Part shown: piece by piece, positions 25,711 to 34,471 of the stretch
How the letters are laid out: each line of letters starts with the position of its first letter
Position numbering within the stretch: position 1 is the first letter of the stretch
Source: Mesorhizobium mediterraneum
GTDB taxonomy: Bacteria > Pseudomonadota > Alphaproteobacteria > Rhizobiales > Rhizobiaceae
Direction: 5' to 3'
Assembly (NCBI RefSeq): GCF_002284565.1
Contig: NZ_NPKI01000017.1
Coordinates: 372,001 to 436,000 of the forward strand
DNA: 64,000 nt
Translations under genes and position numbers: made by a program
The notes under the pieces: generated by a model
Seen by the model: the letters and a program-made list of their open reading frames with translations, nothing else
The model's database searches: none
What the model was told of the DNA's origin: nothing

Positions 25711-27156
25711 TCATGACACGCCAGACATCGAAGGGCGTGCCGCGAGAGCACGGCTTCCAACCGCGATGGCGAGCGCGACGACGATCAGTATCGTCGCGAC
25801 CGCGAACGTGATCCGCATACCGGCGGCAACGGCCTCTGGGCGCGCCGTCGTGATGTCGGTCGTCGCTGACGCAACCGCGAACACGGCGCCCATGACGGAT
25901 GCGCCAGTAATGAGCCCGAGATTGCGCGACAAATTGAGCAATCCGGAAATGACGCCCCGCTGGTCCGGGCGGATATCCGACATGACGGCGGTGTTGTTGG
26001 CCGTTTGGAACAGCGCATAGCCTGATGTGATGATTGCGATCGGGGCGATATAGCCAGCGAGCGTTGCCGGCATCATGGACAGAATGAAGCAACCGGCCGC
26101 TATCGCGATGAGCCCAATGATGGTCATGCGCGCAGCGCCAAAACGGTCCGCTATACGGCCAGCTGGCACACCGGTCAGGGCGGCGACAAGCGGACCGACC
26201 GACATGACGATGCCAACAAGAGCCGTATCGAGCCGGAGCGCACGAGACAGATAGAATGGCCCGACCACCAGCGTCGCCATCATCACCGTCGCAACGAGCG
26301 CGCTCATGGCCAAGCTGGCACTCAACGTCGCATTGCGGAACGCGGCCAATCGGATCAAAGGCGACGCCACCCTCGCCTCCACAAGCACAAAGAAGCCGGC
26401 TCCGAAAACGGCTGCCGCCAATAGGGCCATGTTGAGCGGACCAAAATTGCCACGCCCGGTCGTCATCGCGAGCGCATAAGCGCCAAGCGCCAAGGCAAGC
26501 AGCAGCGTGCCCACAACGTCGAAGCCAGCGCGATCCGTCTTCGGCCCCCGGCGATCAGCCGGCAGATAGCGGTAGGCGAGAACAAAAGCCAGAAAACCCA
26601 GTGGCACGTTGATGAGGAAGATCGCCCGCCAACCAGCTCCGGCAATCAGAAGACCGCCGAGCGACGGACCGAGAGCGGTGCCGATCGCCGACATCGTTCC
26701 AAGCAGCCCCATGGCGCTGCCGGTCTTGGCCCTCGGAACCGTCTCACCGACAAAAGCCATGGTCAGGGTCATCATGATGGCCGCCCCTACTCCCTGCGAC
26801 GCCCGGGCGGCAATCAGCAGCCAGAGCGTCGGCGCGACGCCACACAGGACCGAGGCCACTGTGAACAGGAAGAGCCCGGCCAGCAGCAGCCGCCGGCCGC
26901 CGATGAGGTCGCCGAGCCGTCCGACGCTGACGATCGTGGTGGTGATGGCGAGGAGATACGCCAGCACGATCCACTGGACTTCCTGGAACGAGGCGTTGAA
27001 CGCCTGCGCCAACGTCGGCAAGGCAACGTTGGCGATGCTGATGCCGAGTGAGGACAGCAACATGGACAGAGAGAGGCTGGCGAGCGCCCACCGAACCGAA
27101 GGTCCCCGTCCCGTATCTCCGGCGACTGCCCGTCCTGCATCGATTGGCTTCAACAT
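25711..27156 (-). CDS. MFS multidrug-type transporter (DHA2, EmrB/QacA-like)
   Basis: 481 residues from ATG 27156 (ACGGAGCTC upstream). Fourteen hydrophobic segments can be counted. Signature regions: SIANVALPTLAQAFNASFQE, QWIVLAYLLAITTTIVSVGR, GRLGDLIGGRR (loop 2-3), GPSLGGLLIAGAGWRAIFLI (motif C region). It exports drugs or metabolites by proton antiport. It is divergent from a LysR regulator that probably controls it. Confidence 0.9.
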   Translation of the reverse strand: MLKPIDAGRAVAGDTGRGPSVRWALASLSLSMLLSSLGISIANVALPTLAQAFNASFQEVQWIVLAYLLAITTTIVSVGRLGDLIGGRRLLLAGLFLFTVASVLCGVAPTLWLLIAARASQGVGAAIMMTLTMAFVGETVPRAKTGSAMGLLGTMSAIGTALGPSLGGLLIAGAGWRAIFLINVPLGFLAFVLAYRYLPADRRGPKTDRAGFDVVGTLLLALALGAYALAMTTGRGNFGPLNMALLAAAVFGAGFFVLVEARVASPLIRLAAFRNATLSASLAMSALVATVMMATLVVGPFYLSRALRLDTALVGIVMSVGPLVAALTGVPAGRIADRFGAARMTIIGLIAIAAGCFILSMMPATLAGYIAPIAIITSGYALFQTANNTAVMSDIRPDQRGVISGLLNLSRNLGLITGASVMGAVFAVASATTDITTARPEAVAAGMRITFAVATILIVVALAIAVGSRALAARPSMSGVS

Positions 27157-27297
27157 GAGCTCCGTTTTCTGGCGACTCCCGAAACGGAGCTGGCAGACAC
27201 GTAGTCCTTTGCTAGACATGGCGGAAGATGCATCATTCGCACTTAATCATTGCGTTTTACGCTATGTTATATCGTGCCGGGCTGCTACGATCCGTCG

Positions 27298-28206
27298 ATG
27301 TCGCATCCCGATCTCAATCTGCTTGTCACCCTTGATGTGCTGCTGACGGAAGGCAGCGTTGCGCGCGCCGCCAAGAGGTTGCGACTGAGCCCATCGGCGA
27401 TGAGCCGCGCGCTGGCGCGATTGCGGGAGACGACGGGCGATCCGCTGCTGGTCAGGGCTGGGCGCGGCCTCGTCCCCACACCCCGAGCCCTCGAGCTCCG
27501 CGAGCGCGTCGGTCAGCTTGTGCAGGACGCCGAAGCCGTTCTGCGTCCTGTTGAGACGCTCGACCTGACACGGCTTGTGCGAACCTTCACGCTTAGAAAC
27601 AGGGATGGCTTCGTCGAGAATTTCGGGCCGGATCTGATCGCGCGCGTCGGTGAACAAGCACCGGGCGTGCGGCTGCGTTTTGTGCTGAAGCCGGACAAGG
27701 ACAGCACGCCACTACGGGACGGCAGCGTAGACCTGGAAACGGGCGTCGTCGGAAAGGCCACGGGACCGGAGGTGCGCGCGCAAGCGCTGTTCCGTGATCG
27801 CTTCGTCGGCGCCGTGCGGATGGGGCATCCACTATGCGAGGCCACGATCACCCCTGCCCGCTATGCAGCCGGCCGCCACATCCTCGTCTCACGTCGCGGG
27901 CTCGACAGGGGACCGATCGACGATGCCCTTGAGCCGTCAGGGTTGAAACGGGAGATCGTGACGGTCGTCGGAGGCTTTTCGGAAGCCCTGGCGCTGGCGC
28001 GCGCCTCGGACCTGATCGCCAGCGTTCCCGAGCGCTATACGGGGAACCTGCGCGATGGAATGTTCTGTTTCCCTCTGCCGGTCCCCTTGCCGGAAATCAC
28101 GGTTTCACTTTTGTGGCACCCGCGGCTGGATGCCGATCCGGCGCACCGCTGGCTGCGCGGGTGCGTCCGAGACGTTTGCGCTGGAATAACTCACTGGATC
28201 TCTTAG
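27298..28206 (+). CDS. LysR-family transcriptional regulator
   Basis: 302 residues from ATG 27298 (MSHPDLNLLVTLDVLLTEGS). Winged helix at 5-62 with ARAAKRLRLSPSAMSRALAR and TTGDPLLVRAGRGLVPTPRA. The effector domain from about 90 is of the PcpR/NodD type (VRTFTLRNRDGFVENFGPDL). The shared upstream region with the MFS gene (27157-27297) contains AT-rich CGTTTTACGCTATGTTATAT, where a T-N11-A box would be expected. Confidence 0.9.
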   Translation: MSHPDLNLLVTLDVLLTEGSVARAAKRLRLSPSAMSRALARLRETTGDPLLVRAGRGLVPTPRALELRERVGQLVQDAEAVLRPVETLDLTRLVRTFTLRNRDGFVENFGPDLIARVGEQAPGVRLRFVLKPDKDSTPLRDGSVDLETGVVGKATGPEVRAQALFRDRFVGAVRMGHPLCEATITPARYAAGRHILVSRRGLDRGPIDDALEPSGLKREIVTVVGGFSEALALARASDLIASVPERYTGNLRDGMFCFPLPVPLPEITVSLLWHPRLDADPAHRWLRGCVRDVCAGITHWIS

Positions 28207-28233
28207 CGGTCAAGGCGAGCGCTGCTGATCCGA

Positions 28234-28758
28234 TCACGGCAACTCGGTGTTGCAGGTGCCGGCGATCTGGCCGACGGCCTCGCTGAACCCGGCAAGGTCG
28301 AAATCGGCCTCGCCTCGCCCCGACAGCAGCCCGAACCGCCAGGACAGCAGGAGTCGGTCTGCGGAAACCAAACGCCTGATACCGTCGGCACCATCCCGAA
28401 CCAGCGTGCGGCCCCGCGGGCCGACCGACCAGCTTTCGTTGACCTTGCTGGCCTTGTCGACGGTAACCGACACGGTGATGGTCCGGCTGGCGGAAACGGC
28501 GTCGTTCAACTGCAGCCATTCGCTCCAGCGCGGTTCGCCATTCGCCCGGCAGGCAATGGTCAGGACCGGGCTGTAGCTCAAGGCACCGCCGCCGGTGATG
28601 AGCTTGTTGGTGGCATGCAGCGAGGCCGTGACCAGACCACCGCTGCCGGTGTCGAACCGCCAGTTGTCAAGAACGCTGTCGGCCTGGGCGATGCCGCAGA
28701 CCGAGACGAGGAGGAACGCTGTGGCGACCGCGCCTCCAATACCGACGAATAGCTTCAA
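28234..28758 (-). CDS. Exported hypothetical protein
   Basis: 174 residues from TTG 28758, chosen because GGAGG lies six bases upstream and the frame then opens with a good signal peptide (KLFVGIGGAVATAFLLVSVC, cleaved near AQA). Mature part: DSVLDNWRFDTGSGGLVTAS, one cysteine pair (Cys in TIACRANG and GTCNTELP). No family recognised. The upstream in-frame region to 28950 has no start signal. Convergent with the LysR gene. Confidence 0.6.
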   Translation of the reverse strand: MKLFVGIGGAVATAFLLVSVCGIAQADSVLDNWRFDTGSGGLVTASLHATNKLITGGGALSYSPVLTIACRANGEPRWSEWLQLNDAVSASRTITVSVTVDKASKVNESWSVGPRGRTLVRDGADGIRRLVSADRLLLSWRFGLLSGRGEADFDLAGFSEAVGQIAGTCNTELP

Positions 28759-28965
28759 CGATGCCTCCAACCCTGCACTTTGCAACACAGCGCAGATAAT
28801 GATCAAAACCTCGTATCGCCAGCCGCCACCACTGGTTGGGCGCGAATCTGTCGCTACCGCATCCGCCCGAAAATCGGAATCGATTCTCGGACAACAGGAT
28901 GCGTAGAAATAAGAGTTCAGAGTGTACTTTGTGCGTCCAAGTGGCCGCACGTCGCTCTAAGATCA

Positions 28966-29100
28966 CAACGAAAAAGGCCGCATTGAGGGCGTCCTTTCAC
29001 AATTCGGCGGAATGCCGTGTTGTTCGGCGCTCTCAGCAGGTTTTTTCTTCGCCGCAGCCCTCTTCTTCTTAGGTTTATCCACATCATCGCCATTGCCTTT
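28966..29100 (-). pseudogene. Decayed copy of the tig 3' end and its terminator
   Basis: CAACGAAAAAGGCCGC at 28966 onward is identical to 38675-38690, and the alignment continues through the terminator into the tig tail. Translated on the minus strand it gives GDDVDKPKKKRAAAKKK then PAESAEQ, compared with [22 protein letters not shown] and stop in tig. The TAA stop has become CAA, and the terminator hairpin has lost pairing. No start and no upstream tig sequence beyond about 29100. Confidence 0.75.
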
Positions 29101-29210
29101 TCGGCTGACCGGAAGACCGCACTAGAATTTCGACCGGAAATCGAGCTATGATGCACTCGGCATTTCCTGGGACGGCTTCGCGCCCTTGGAGTGCCGGGAG
29201 GAAACGGGAT

Positions 29211-30026
29211 ATGGCCATCGCGCTTGTACTCGTTTTGGTAGTTGTGGGCTCAGTGTTGTTCCACTTCCTGAGCCCATGGTGGTGGACGCCGATTGCCTCG
29301 AACTGGGACTATATCGACAACACCATCATCATCACCTTTTGGATCACCGGCGTCGTCTTCGCCGCCGTCGTCCTATTCATGGCCTATTGCGTCTTCCGCT
29401 TCCGTCATCGGGAAGGCAATCAGGCGGCATACAAACCCGAGGACAAGCGGCTCGAATGGTGGCTGACGATCGTCACCGCAATCGGGGTCACGGCCATGCT
29501 GGTTCCGGGCCTGTTCGTCTGGAACCAGTTCGTCAACGTCCCAAGCGACGCAACCGAGGTCGAAGTAGTCGGCCAACAATGGCAATGGAGTTTTCGCCTG
29601 CCCGGCAAGGACGGCAAGCTCGGCACATCCGACACCCGCAACGTCAGCGCTGAAAATCCGCTGGGCGTCATCGCCAGCGACCCCAATGGCCAAGACGATG
29701 TCGTGGTCGAAGCTGCCGATCTGCATCTGCCGGTTGGCAAGCCGGTCAAGATGCTGCTTCGCTCGATCGACGTGCTCCACGATTTCTATGTCCCTGAATT
29801 CCGCGCCAAGATGGACATGATCCCGGGCTCGGTCACCTATTTCTGGTTCACCCCGACCAAGACCGGAACCTTCCAGGTCCTGTGCGCCGAACTTTGCGGC
29901 CAGGGGCATCCTTTGATGCATGGTGTGGTCATGGTCGACACGCAGGAAGATTATACGGCGTGGCTCGGCGAACAGCAGACTTTTGCGCAATTGTCAGCCC
30001 CCCAGCAGGTGGGCTCGGCAGAGTAG
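29211..30026 (+). CDS. Cytochrome c oxidase subunit II
   Basis: 271 residues from ATG 29211 (GGGAGGAAACGG upstream; an earlier ATG at 29148 is less likely). Two N-terminal helices (about 3-20 and 42-65) are followed by the cupredoxin domain. QQWQWSF is the aromatic patch; CuA ligands are in DVLHDFYV (His) and CAELCGQGHPLM (Cys, Glu, Cys, His, Met). First gene of an oxidase operon. The set resembles the alternative coxMNOP oxidase of Bradyrhizobium, so this would be CoxM-like (from memory). Confidence 0.92.
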   Translation: MAIALVLVLVVVGSVLFHFLSPWWWTPIASNWDYIDNTIIITFWITGVVFAAVVLFMAYCVFRFRHREGNQAAYKPEDKRLEWWLTIVTAIGVTAMLVPGLFVWNQFVNVPSDATEVEVVGQQWQWSFRLPGKDGKLGTSDTRNVSAENPLGVIASDPNGQDDVVVEAADLHLPVGKPVKMLLRSIDVLHDFYVPEFRAKMDMIPGSVTYFWFTPTKTGTFQVLCAELCGQGHPLMHGVVMVDTQEDYTAWLGEQQTFAQLSAPQQVGSAE

Positions 30027-30110
30027 ACGCCGGGAAGACGGCGACGTGATTGAAATTACGGCAGGGCTCGAACTGTCGCGCCTGGCCGAAAAGGACACGG
30101 AGGTGTTCCT

Positions 30111-31880
30111 ATGGTCGATATCACACCTGCAGATGCGGTACCGCCGGCCGAAGTCGCGGAAATGGAGCTCTACCATCCGCACAGCTGGTGGACGAAATAC
30201 GTTTTCTCGCAGGACGCCAAGGTCATCGCCATCCAGTATTCGGCGACGGCGACGGCAATCGGCCTGGTGGCGCTGGTGCTGTCCTGGCTGATGCGGCTGC
30301 AACTCGGCTTCCCCGGCACGTTCGATTTCATCACCCCCGAAGCCTACTACCAGTTCATCACCATGCACGGCATGATCATGGTGATCTACCTGCTCACGGC
30401 CCTCTTCCTGGGCGGCTTCGGCAACTATCTGATCCCACTGATGGTCGGCGCGCGCGACATGGTCTTTCCCTATGTCAACATGCTGAGCTACTGGATCTAC
30501 CTGCTCGCCGTGCTGGTTTTGGTGTCGAGCTTCTTTGCGCCCGGCGGACCGACGGGTGCCGGGTGGACGCTCTACCCGCCGCAAGCGATCATGACCGGCA
30601 CACCAGGCGGCCAGGACTGGGGCATCATGCTGATGCTCATTTCGCTGATCCTGTTCATCATCGGCTTCACGATGGGCGGCTTGAACTACGTCGTGACCGT
30701 GCTGCAGGGCCGCACACGCGGCATGACGCTGATGCGCCTGCCGCTGACCGTCTGGGGTATCTTCACCGCGACCGTCATGGCGCTGCTCGCCTTCCCGGCG
30801 TTGTTTGTCGCCTGCGTGATGATGTTGTTCGACCGTGCGCTCGGCACCTCCTTCTTTATGCCGGCGATCGTCGAGATGGGTGAGCAATTGCAGCACGGCG
30901 GCGGCAGCCCGATCCTGTTCCAGCATCTGTTCTGGTTCTTCGGCCACCCCGAGGTCTACATCGTGGCGCTGCCGGCCTTCGGCATCGTATCCGACCTGAT
31001 CAGCACCCATGCGCGCAAGAATATCTTCGGCTACCGGATGATGGTCTGGGCGATTGTCGGCATCGGCGCGCTGAGCTTCGTGGTCTGGGCGCACCACATG
31101 TATGTCAGCGGCATGCATCCGTATTTCGGTTTCTTCTTCGCCACCACGACCTTGATCATTGCCGTCCCGACCGCGATCAAGGTCTACAATTGGGTGCTGA
31201 CGCTGTGGCGCGGCGACATCCACCTCACCATACCGATGCTTTTTGCCCTGGCCTTCATCGTCACCTTTGTCAATGGCGGCTTGACCGGATTGTTCCTCGG
31301 CAACGTCGTCGTCGACGTTCCGCTGTCGGACACGATGTTCGTCGTCGCCCATTTCCATATGGTCATGGGCGTCGCCCCGATCCTGGTGATCTTCGGCGCG
31401 ATCTATCACTGGTACCCGAAGGTCACGGGCAGGATGCTGAACGAGGCGATGGGCCAGTTCCACTTCTGGGTCACCTTCCTCGGCGCCTACCTGATCTTCT
31501 TTCCCATGCACTACATCGGCCTGATGGGGGTGCCGCGGCGCTACAACGAATTGACCGACATGACTGTCATGACGGAATCGGCCCAGCACCTGAACTCGTT
31601 TATCAGCATCATGGCGTTGATGGTCGGCTTCGCCCAGATGGTGTTCCTGTTCAATCTGATCTGGAGCATCCGCCATGGCCGCGAGGCCGGCGGCAATCCG
31701 TGGCGCGCCACGACACTCGAATGGCAGACGCCGCAAACACCACCCGCCCATGGCAATTTCGGCAAGGAACTGCCGATCGTCTATCGCTGGGCCTATGACT
31801 ACAGCGTGCCGGGCGCCAAGGAGGACTTTATCCCGCAAAACATGCCGGGCTCCTTCGGATCCTCCAGGGGGCCGGCATGA
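30111..31880 (+). CDS. Cytochrome c oxidase subunit I (aa3 type)
   Basis: 589 residues; GGAGGTGTTCCT precedes the ATG. Twelve helices. Key residues: TMHGMIMVIY (heme a His), FFGHPEVYI (CuB His with the cross-linked Tyr), VVWAHHMYVSGM (two CuB His) and VVAHFHMVMG (heme a3 and heme a His). HPEVY and the D-channel-like NYLIPLMVGARDM mark a proton-pumping A-type enzyme. The stop overlaps the next gene (ATGA). Confidence 0.95.
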   Translation: MVDITPADAVPPAEVAEMELYHPHSWWTKYVFSQDAKVIAIQYSATATAIGLVALVLSWLMRLQLGFPGTFDFITPEAYYQFITMHGMIMVIYLLTALFLGGFGNYLIPLMVGARDMVFPYVNMLSYWIYLLAVLVLVSSFFAPGGPTGAGWTLYPPQAIMTGTPGGQDWGIMLMLISLILFIIGFTMGGLNYVVTVLQGRTRGMTLMRLPLTVWGIFTATVMALLAFPALFVACVMMLFDRALGTSFFMPAIVEMGEQLQHGGGSPILFQHLFWFFGHPEVYIVALPAFGIVSDLISTHARKNIFGYRMMVWAIVGIGALSFVVWAHHMYVSGMHPYFGFFFATTTLIIAVPTAIKVYNWVLTLWRGDIHLTIPMLFALAFIVTFVNGGLTGLFLGNVVVDVPLSDTMFVVAHFHMVMGVAPILVIFGAIYHWYPKVTGRMLNEAMGQFHFWVTFLGAYLIFFPMHYIGLMGVPRRYNELTDMTVMTESAQHLNSFISIMALMVGFAQMVFLFNLIWSIRHGREAGGNPWRATTLEWQTPQTPPAHGNFGKELPIVYRWAYDYSVPGAKEDFIPQNMPGSFGSSRGPA

Positions 31881-32581
31881 GCGTCATTCTGGTCTTTCTC
31901 TTGGTGATCGTCGGCTTTGCCGGATGGTGGCTTTCCCACCAGCGGCTGATGGCCAAGCCATGGCTCGAGCAAGGTCTGATCGGGGATATTATCGGCCCGG
32001 AAGGATCGACGCTGCCGACCGCCAAGATCGGCCTCGGCGTATTCCTCGCCGTCGTCGGCTGCCTGTTTGCGCTCTTCACCAGCGCCTATTTCATGCGCAT
32101 GGCGCTGTCGGACTGGCAGGCGCTGCCGCTGCCGCGCGTGCTCTGGTTCAACACCGGCGTGCTGGTGCTGAGCAGCGTCGCGCTACAATGCGCCGCGGTT
32201 GCCGCGCGCCGGGGCCAGATCGACACGGTCAGGCTCGGCCTCGTCACGGCCGGGCTCACCGCGCTTGCCTTCCTGATCGGACAGCTTGTGGCATGGCGGG
32301 AACTGACCGCCGACGGCTACCTGCTGACCGCCAATCCGGCCAACAGTTTTTTCTACCTGATAACCGGGATGCATGGCCTGCACATACTGGGAGGGCTGGT
32401 GGGCCTGAGCAGAACGACTGCCGGCGCCTGGGACGGAGCGCGGCCGGAGCGGCTTCGTCTCAGCGTCGAACTGTGCGCCATGTACTGGCATTTCCTGCTT
32501 TTCGTCTGGCTCGCCATTTTCGCGCTTCTGGCTGGCTGGGCCGCGACTTTTATCGAGATTTGCCGACAGTTGCTGACCTAG
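31877..32581 (+). CDS. Cytochrome c oxidase subunit III-like protein, first copy
   Basis: 234 residues with six to seven helices. Subunit III signatures: SFFYLITGMHGLHILGGLVG and LCAMYWHFLLFVWLAIF. It overlaps the subunit I gene by four bases. A second, different subunit III gene follows 13 bases later; in Bradyrhizobium coxO and coxP are likewise two subunit-III-like genes. Oxygen-channel or stability role inferred. Confidence 0.88.
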   Translation: MSVILVFLLVIVGFAGWWLSHQRLMAKPWLEQGLIGDIIGPEGSTLPTAKIGLGVFLAVVGCLFALFTSAYFMRMALSDWQALPLPRVLWFNTGVLVLSSVALQCAAVAARRGQIDTVRLGLVTAGLTALAFLIGQLVAWRELTADGYLLTANPANSFFYLITGMHGLHILGGLVGLSRTTAGAWDGARPERLRLSVELCAMYWHFLLFVWLAIFALLAGWAATFIEICRQLLT

Positions 32582-32594
32582 GAGGGCCGGGCGG

Positions 32595-33317
32595 ATGGCA
32601 GACACGACACTGACGCATATCGGCCGGACACAGCCGCGGCCGGCGGGCTTGCAAGGCGTCGCCGCCGACTGGTCCTCGGATCAGCGCGCGTTCAAGAACG
32701 TGTCCTGGGGCAAGGCCATGATGTGGATCTTCCTGCTCAGCGACACCTTCGTCTTCGGCTGCTTCCTGCTCTCCTACATGACCGCGCGCATGTCTACCCG
32801 GGTGCCGTGGCCCAATCCGAGCGAGGTCTTTGCCCTTCATATTGGCGGCTCGAATGTTCCGCTGATCCTTATCGCCATCATGACCTTCGTGCTGATCTCG
32901 AGCAGCGGAACGATGGCGATGGCGGTGAATTTCGGCTATCGCCGCGACCGCCGCAAAACCGCGATCCTCATGCTTCTGACAGCAGCACTCGGCGCGACCT
33001 TCGTCGGCATGCAGGCTTTCGAATGGACCAAGCTGATCAGCGAAGGGGTACGGCCCTGGGGCAACCCGTGGGGGGCGGCACAGTTCGGATCATCCTTCTT
33101 CATGATCACCGGCTTCCACGGCACCCATGTGACGTTCGGGGTGATCTTCCTGATCATCGTGGCGCGAAAGGTCTGGCGCGGAGATTACGACACGGGACGG
33201 CCCGGGTTCTTCACCAGCCGCAGGGGCAGCTATGAGAACGTCGAGATCATGGGGCTCTACTGGCATTTCGTCGACCTGGTCTGGGTGTTCATTTTCGCAT
33301 TCTTCTATCTTTGGTGA
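32595..33317 (+). CDS. Cytochrome c oxidase subunit III, second copy
   Basis: 240 residues; AGGAGGGCC precedes the ATG. Helices begin at about 40 (WGKAMMWIFLLSDTFVFGCF); ATFVGMQAFEWTKLI and FGSSFFMITGFHGTHVTFGV are standard subunit III segments; the C terminus is YENVEIMGLYWHFVDLVWVF. The stop codon lies inside the first copy of a 22-bp tandem duplication (33310-33353). Confidence 0.92.
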   Translation: MADTTLTHIGRTQPRPAGLQGVAADWSSDQRAFKNVSWGKAMMWIFLLSDTFVFGCFLLSYMTARMSTRVPWPNPSEVFALHIGGSNVPLILIAIMTFVLISSSGTMAMAVNFGYRRDRRKTAILMLLTAALGATFVGMQAFEWTKLISEGVRPWGNPWGAAQFGSSFFMITGFHGTHVTFGVIFLIIVARKVWRGDYDTGRPGFFTSRRGSYENVEIMGLYWHFVDLVWVFIFAFFYLW

Positions 33318-33353
33318 GAGGCAGACATGGCTTTGGTGAGAGGCAGATATGGC
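33310..33353 (+). repeat. 22-bp tandem duplication carrying a ribosome site and ATG
   Basis: TTTGGTGAGAGGCAGACATG plus GC (33310-33331) is followed by the same unit with one C-to-T change (33332-33353). Each copy has GAGAGG and an ATG. The first ATG (33327) opens a nine-codon frame, MALVRGRYG, ending in TGA at 33354-33356, which overlaps the true start of the next gene at 33349. Confidence 0.9.
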
Positions 33354-33753
33354 TGAAGCAACCGCAAACGGCCTGGGGCAACACACGCTGCACGGAGCTC
33401 AAGCGCATGATCCGGCAGCGACTGGCATCGCCCCGGCGGAGGTTCACCAGGAGCACCCGATTAAGCTCTATCTGGTGGTCTGGGCATGGCTGTTCATCCT
33501 CAGCGCCTGCTCCTATCTGGTCGATTATGTCGGCCTCCAGGGCTATCTCAGATGGTCGCTGATCCTGATCTTCATGATGCTCAAGGCCGGGCTGATCGTC
33601 GCCGTCTTTATGCACATGGCCTGGGAACGGCTGGCGCTGACATATGCGATCATATTGCCGCCGATACTGGTGCTGGTGTTCGTGGCAATGATGGTCTTCG
33701 AATCGGATTACACGCTTCTCACCCGGATGGTGTTTTTTGGGGCCGAGCCCTGA
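33349..33753 (+). CDS. Cytochrome c oxidase subunit IV-like protein
   Basis: 134 residues. A His/Ala-rich N terminus of about 38 residues is followed by three helices: YLVVWAWLFILSACSYLVDY, LRWSLILIFMMLKAGLIVAV and TYAIILPPILVLVFVAMMVF. The middle helix ends FMHMAWER, as in the prokaryotic subunit IV (COX4 pro/CyoD-like) family. Last gene of the oxidase operon. Its start lies in the second copy of a 22-bp duplication. Confidence 0.85.
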   Translation: MAEATANGLGQHTLHGAQAHDPAATGIAPAEVHQEHPIKLYLVVWAWLFILSACSYLVDYVGLQGYLRWSLILIFMMLKAGLIVAVFMHMAWERLALTYAIILPPILVLVFVAMMVFESDYTLLTRMVFFGAEP

Positions 33754-33944
33754 CGCGCAATCCGGGCACAGGGTTTGTCGACAGCGTCTCCCCTAAAGAG
33801 TTGGGAGCGCTATTTGCGGTCCGCTCCCCTTTGCCTTGAAACAATCGACAGCTGGCCCATTTTCGTTGATACGGGAAACGACAGAAGCAGAATGATTGCC
33901 CTCGTTTCCACATGCGTCGCGAACTCCAGCAAGGGAGGCTCAGG

Positions 33945-34418
33945 ATGACGATCGCAAACAGACTGAAGGACTTTATCGACGGGAAAGGAATTTCCTATGA
34001 AACCGTCGAGCACCACCGCACGTCGACAAGCAGGCAGTCGGCAATAGCGGCGCATGTGCCCGGCAGCATAATGGCCAAATCGGTGGTCGTTCACCACGAC
34101 GGCGGCTATGCGCTGGCCGTGGTCCCCAGCACCCACAGGATCGAGCTCGGCACGTTGCAGGACGTCATGGACCAGCGTATCGGCCTGGCCTCCGAAGACG
34201 AGGTGGTTTCGCTCTTCGAGGATTGCGACACCGGCGCCGTCCCGCCGATCGGCGGGGCCTACGATGTGCCGGTGATTCTCGATGAAAGCCTCGGCAAGGC
34301 CGACGACATCTATTTCGAGGGCGGCGACCACAGGACGCTGGTGCATGTCAGCGGCAAGGATTTCCGCAACCTGACCAGCGACGCTCGCCAGGCCCGCTTT
34401 AGCTACCCGGCTTACTAA
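33945..34418 (+). CDS. YbaK/EbsC-type aminoacyl-tRNA deacylase
   Basis: 157 residues from ATG 33945 (GGGAGGCTCAGG upstream). YbaK/ProRS-editing fold: SIMAKSVVVHHDGG holds the conserved catalytic Lys, GYALAVVPSTHRIEL and GAVPPIGGAYDVPVILDES follow, ending EGGDHRTLVHVSGKDF. Such proteins hydrolyse mischarged tRNA (Cys-tRNA-Pro or similar); rhizobial members with this layout are sometimes only loosely related, so specificity is open. It stands between the oxidase operon and a convergent membrane-protein gene. Confidence 0.85.
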   Translation: MTIANRLKDFIDGKGISYETVEHHRTSTSRQSAIAAHVPGSIMAKSVVVHHDGGYALAVVPSTHRIELGTLQDVMDQRIGLASEDEVVSLFEDCDTGAVPPIGGAYDVPVILDESLGKADDIYFEGGDHRTLVHVSGKDFRNLTSDARQARFSYPAY

Positions 34419-34425
34419 AAAGGTC

Positions 34426-34465
34426 TGGCCCGCCGTGCCGGCGCGCTCGCCGGTACGGCAGGCCA
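34426..34465. terminator. Hairpin between convergent genes
   Basis: TGGCCCGCCGTGCCGGC (34426-34442) pairs with GCCGGTACGGCAGGCCA (34449-34465), one mismatch and one G-U pair, loop GCGCTC. It has AAAAAGG on the left but no long T-run on the right; it probably ends transcription from the right better than from the left. Confidence 0.65.
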
Positions 34466-34471
34466 GGATTT

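Noticed and set aside
28917..29156. 79-codon minus-strand frame over the tig remnant
   Set aside because: It is in a different frame from the tig-like text and has no ribosome site.
29994..31838. 614-codon open frame on the minus strand
   Set aside because: Lies entirely opposite the subunit I gene; His/Asp/Arg/Gln-rich text typical of the antisense of membrane-protein genes in GC-rich DNA.
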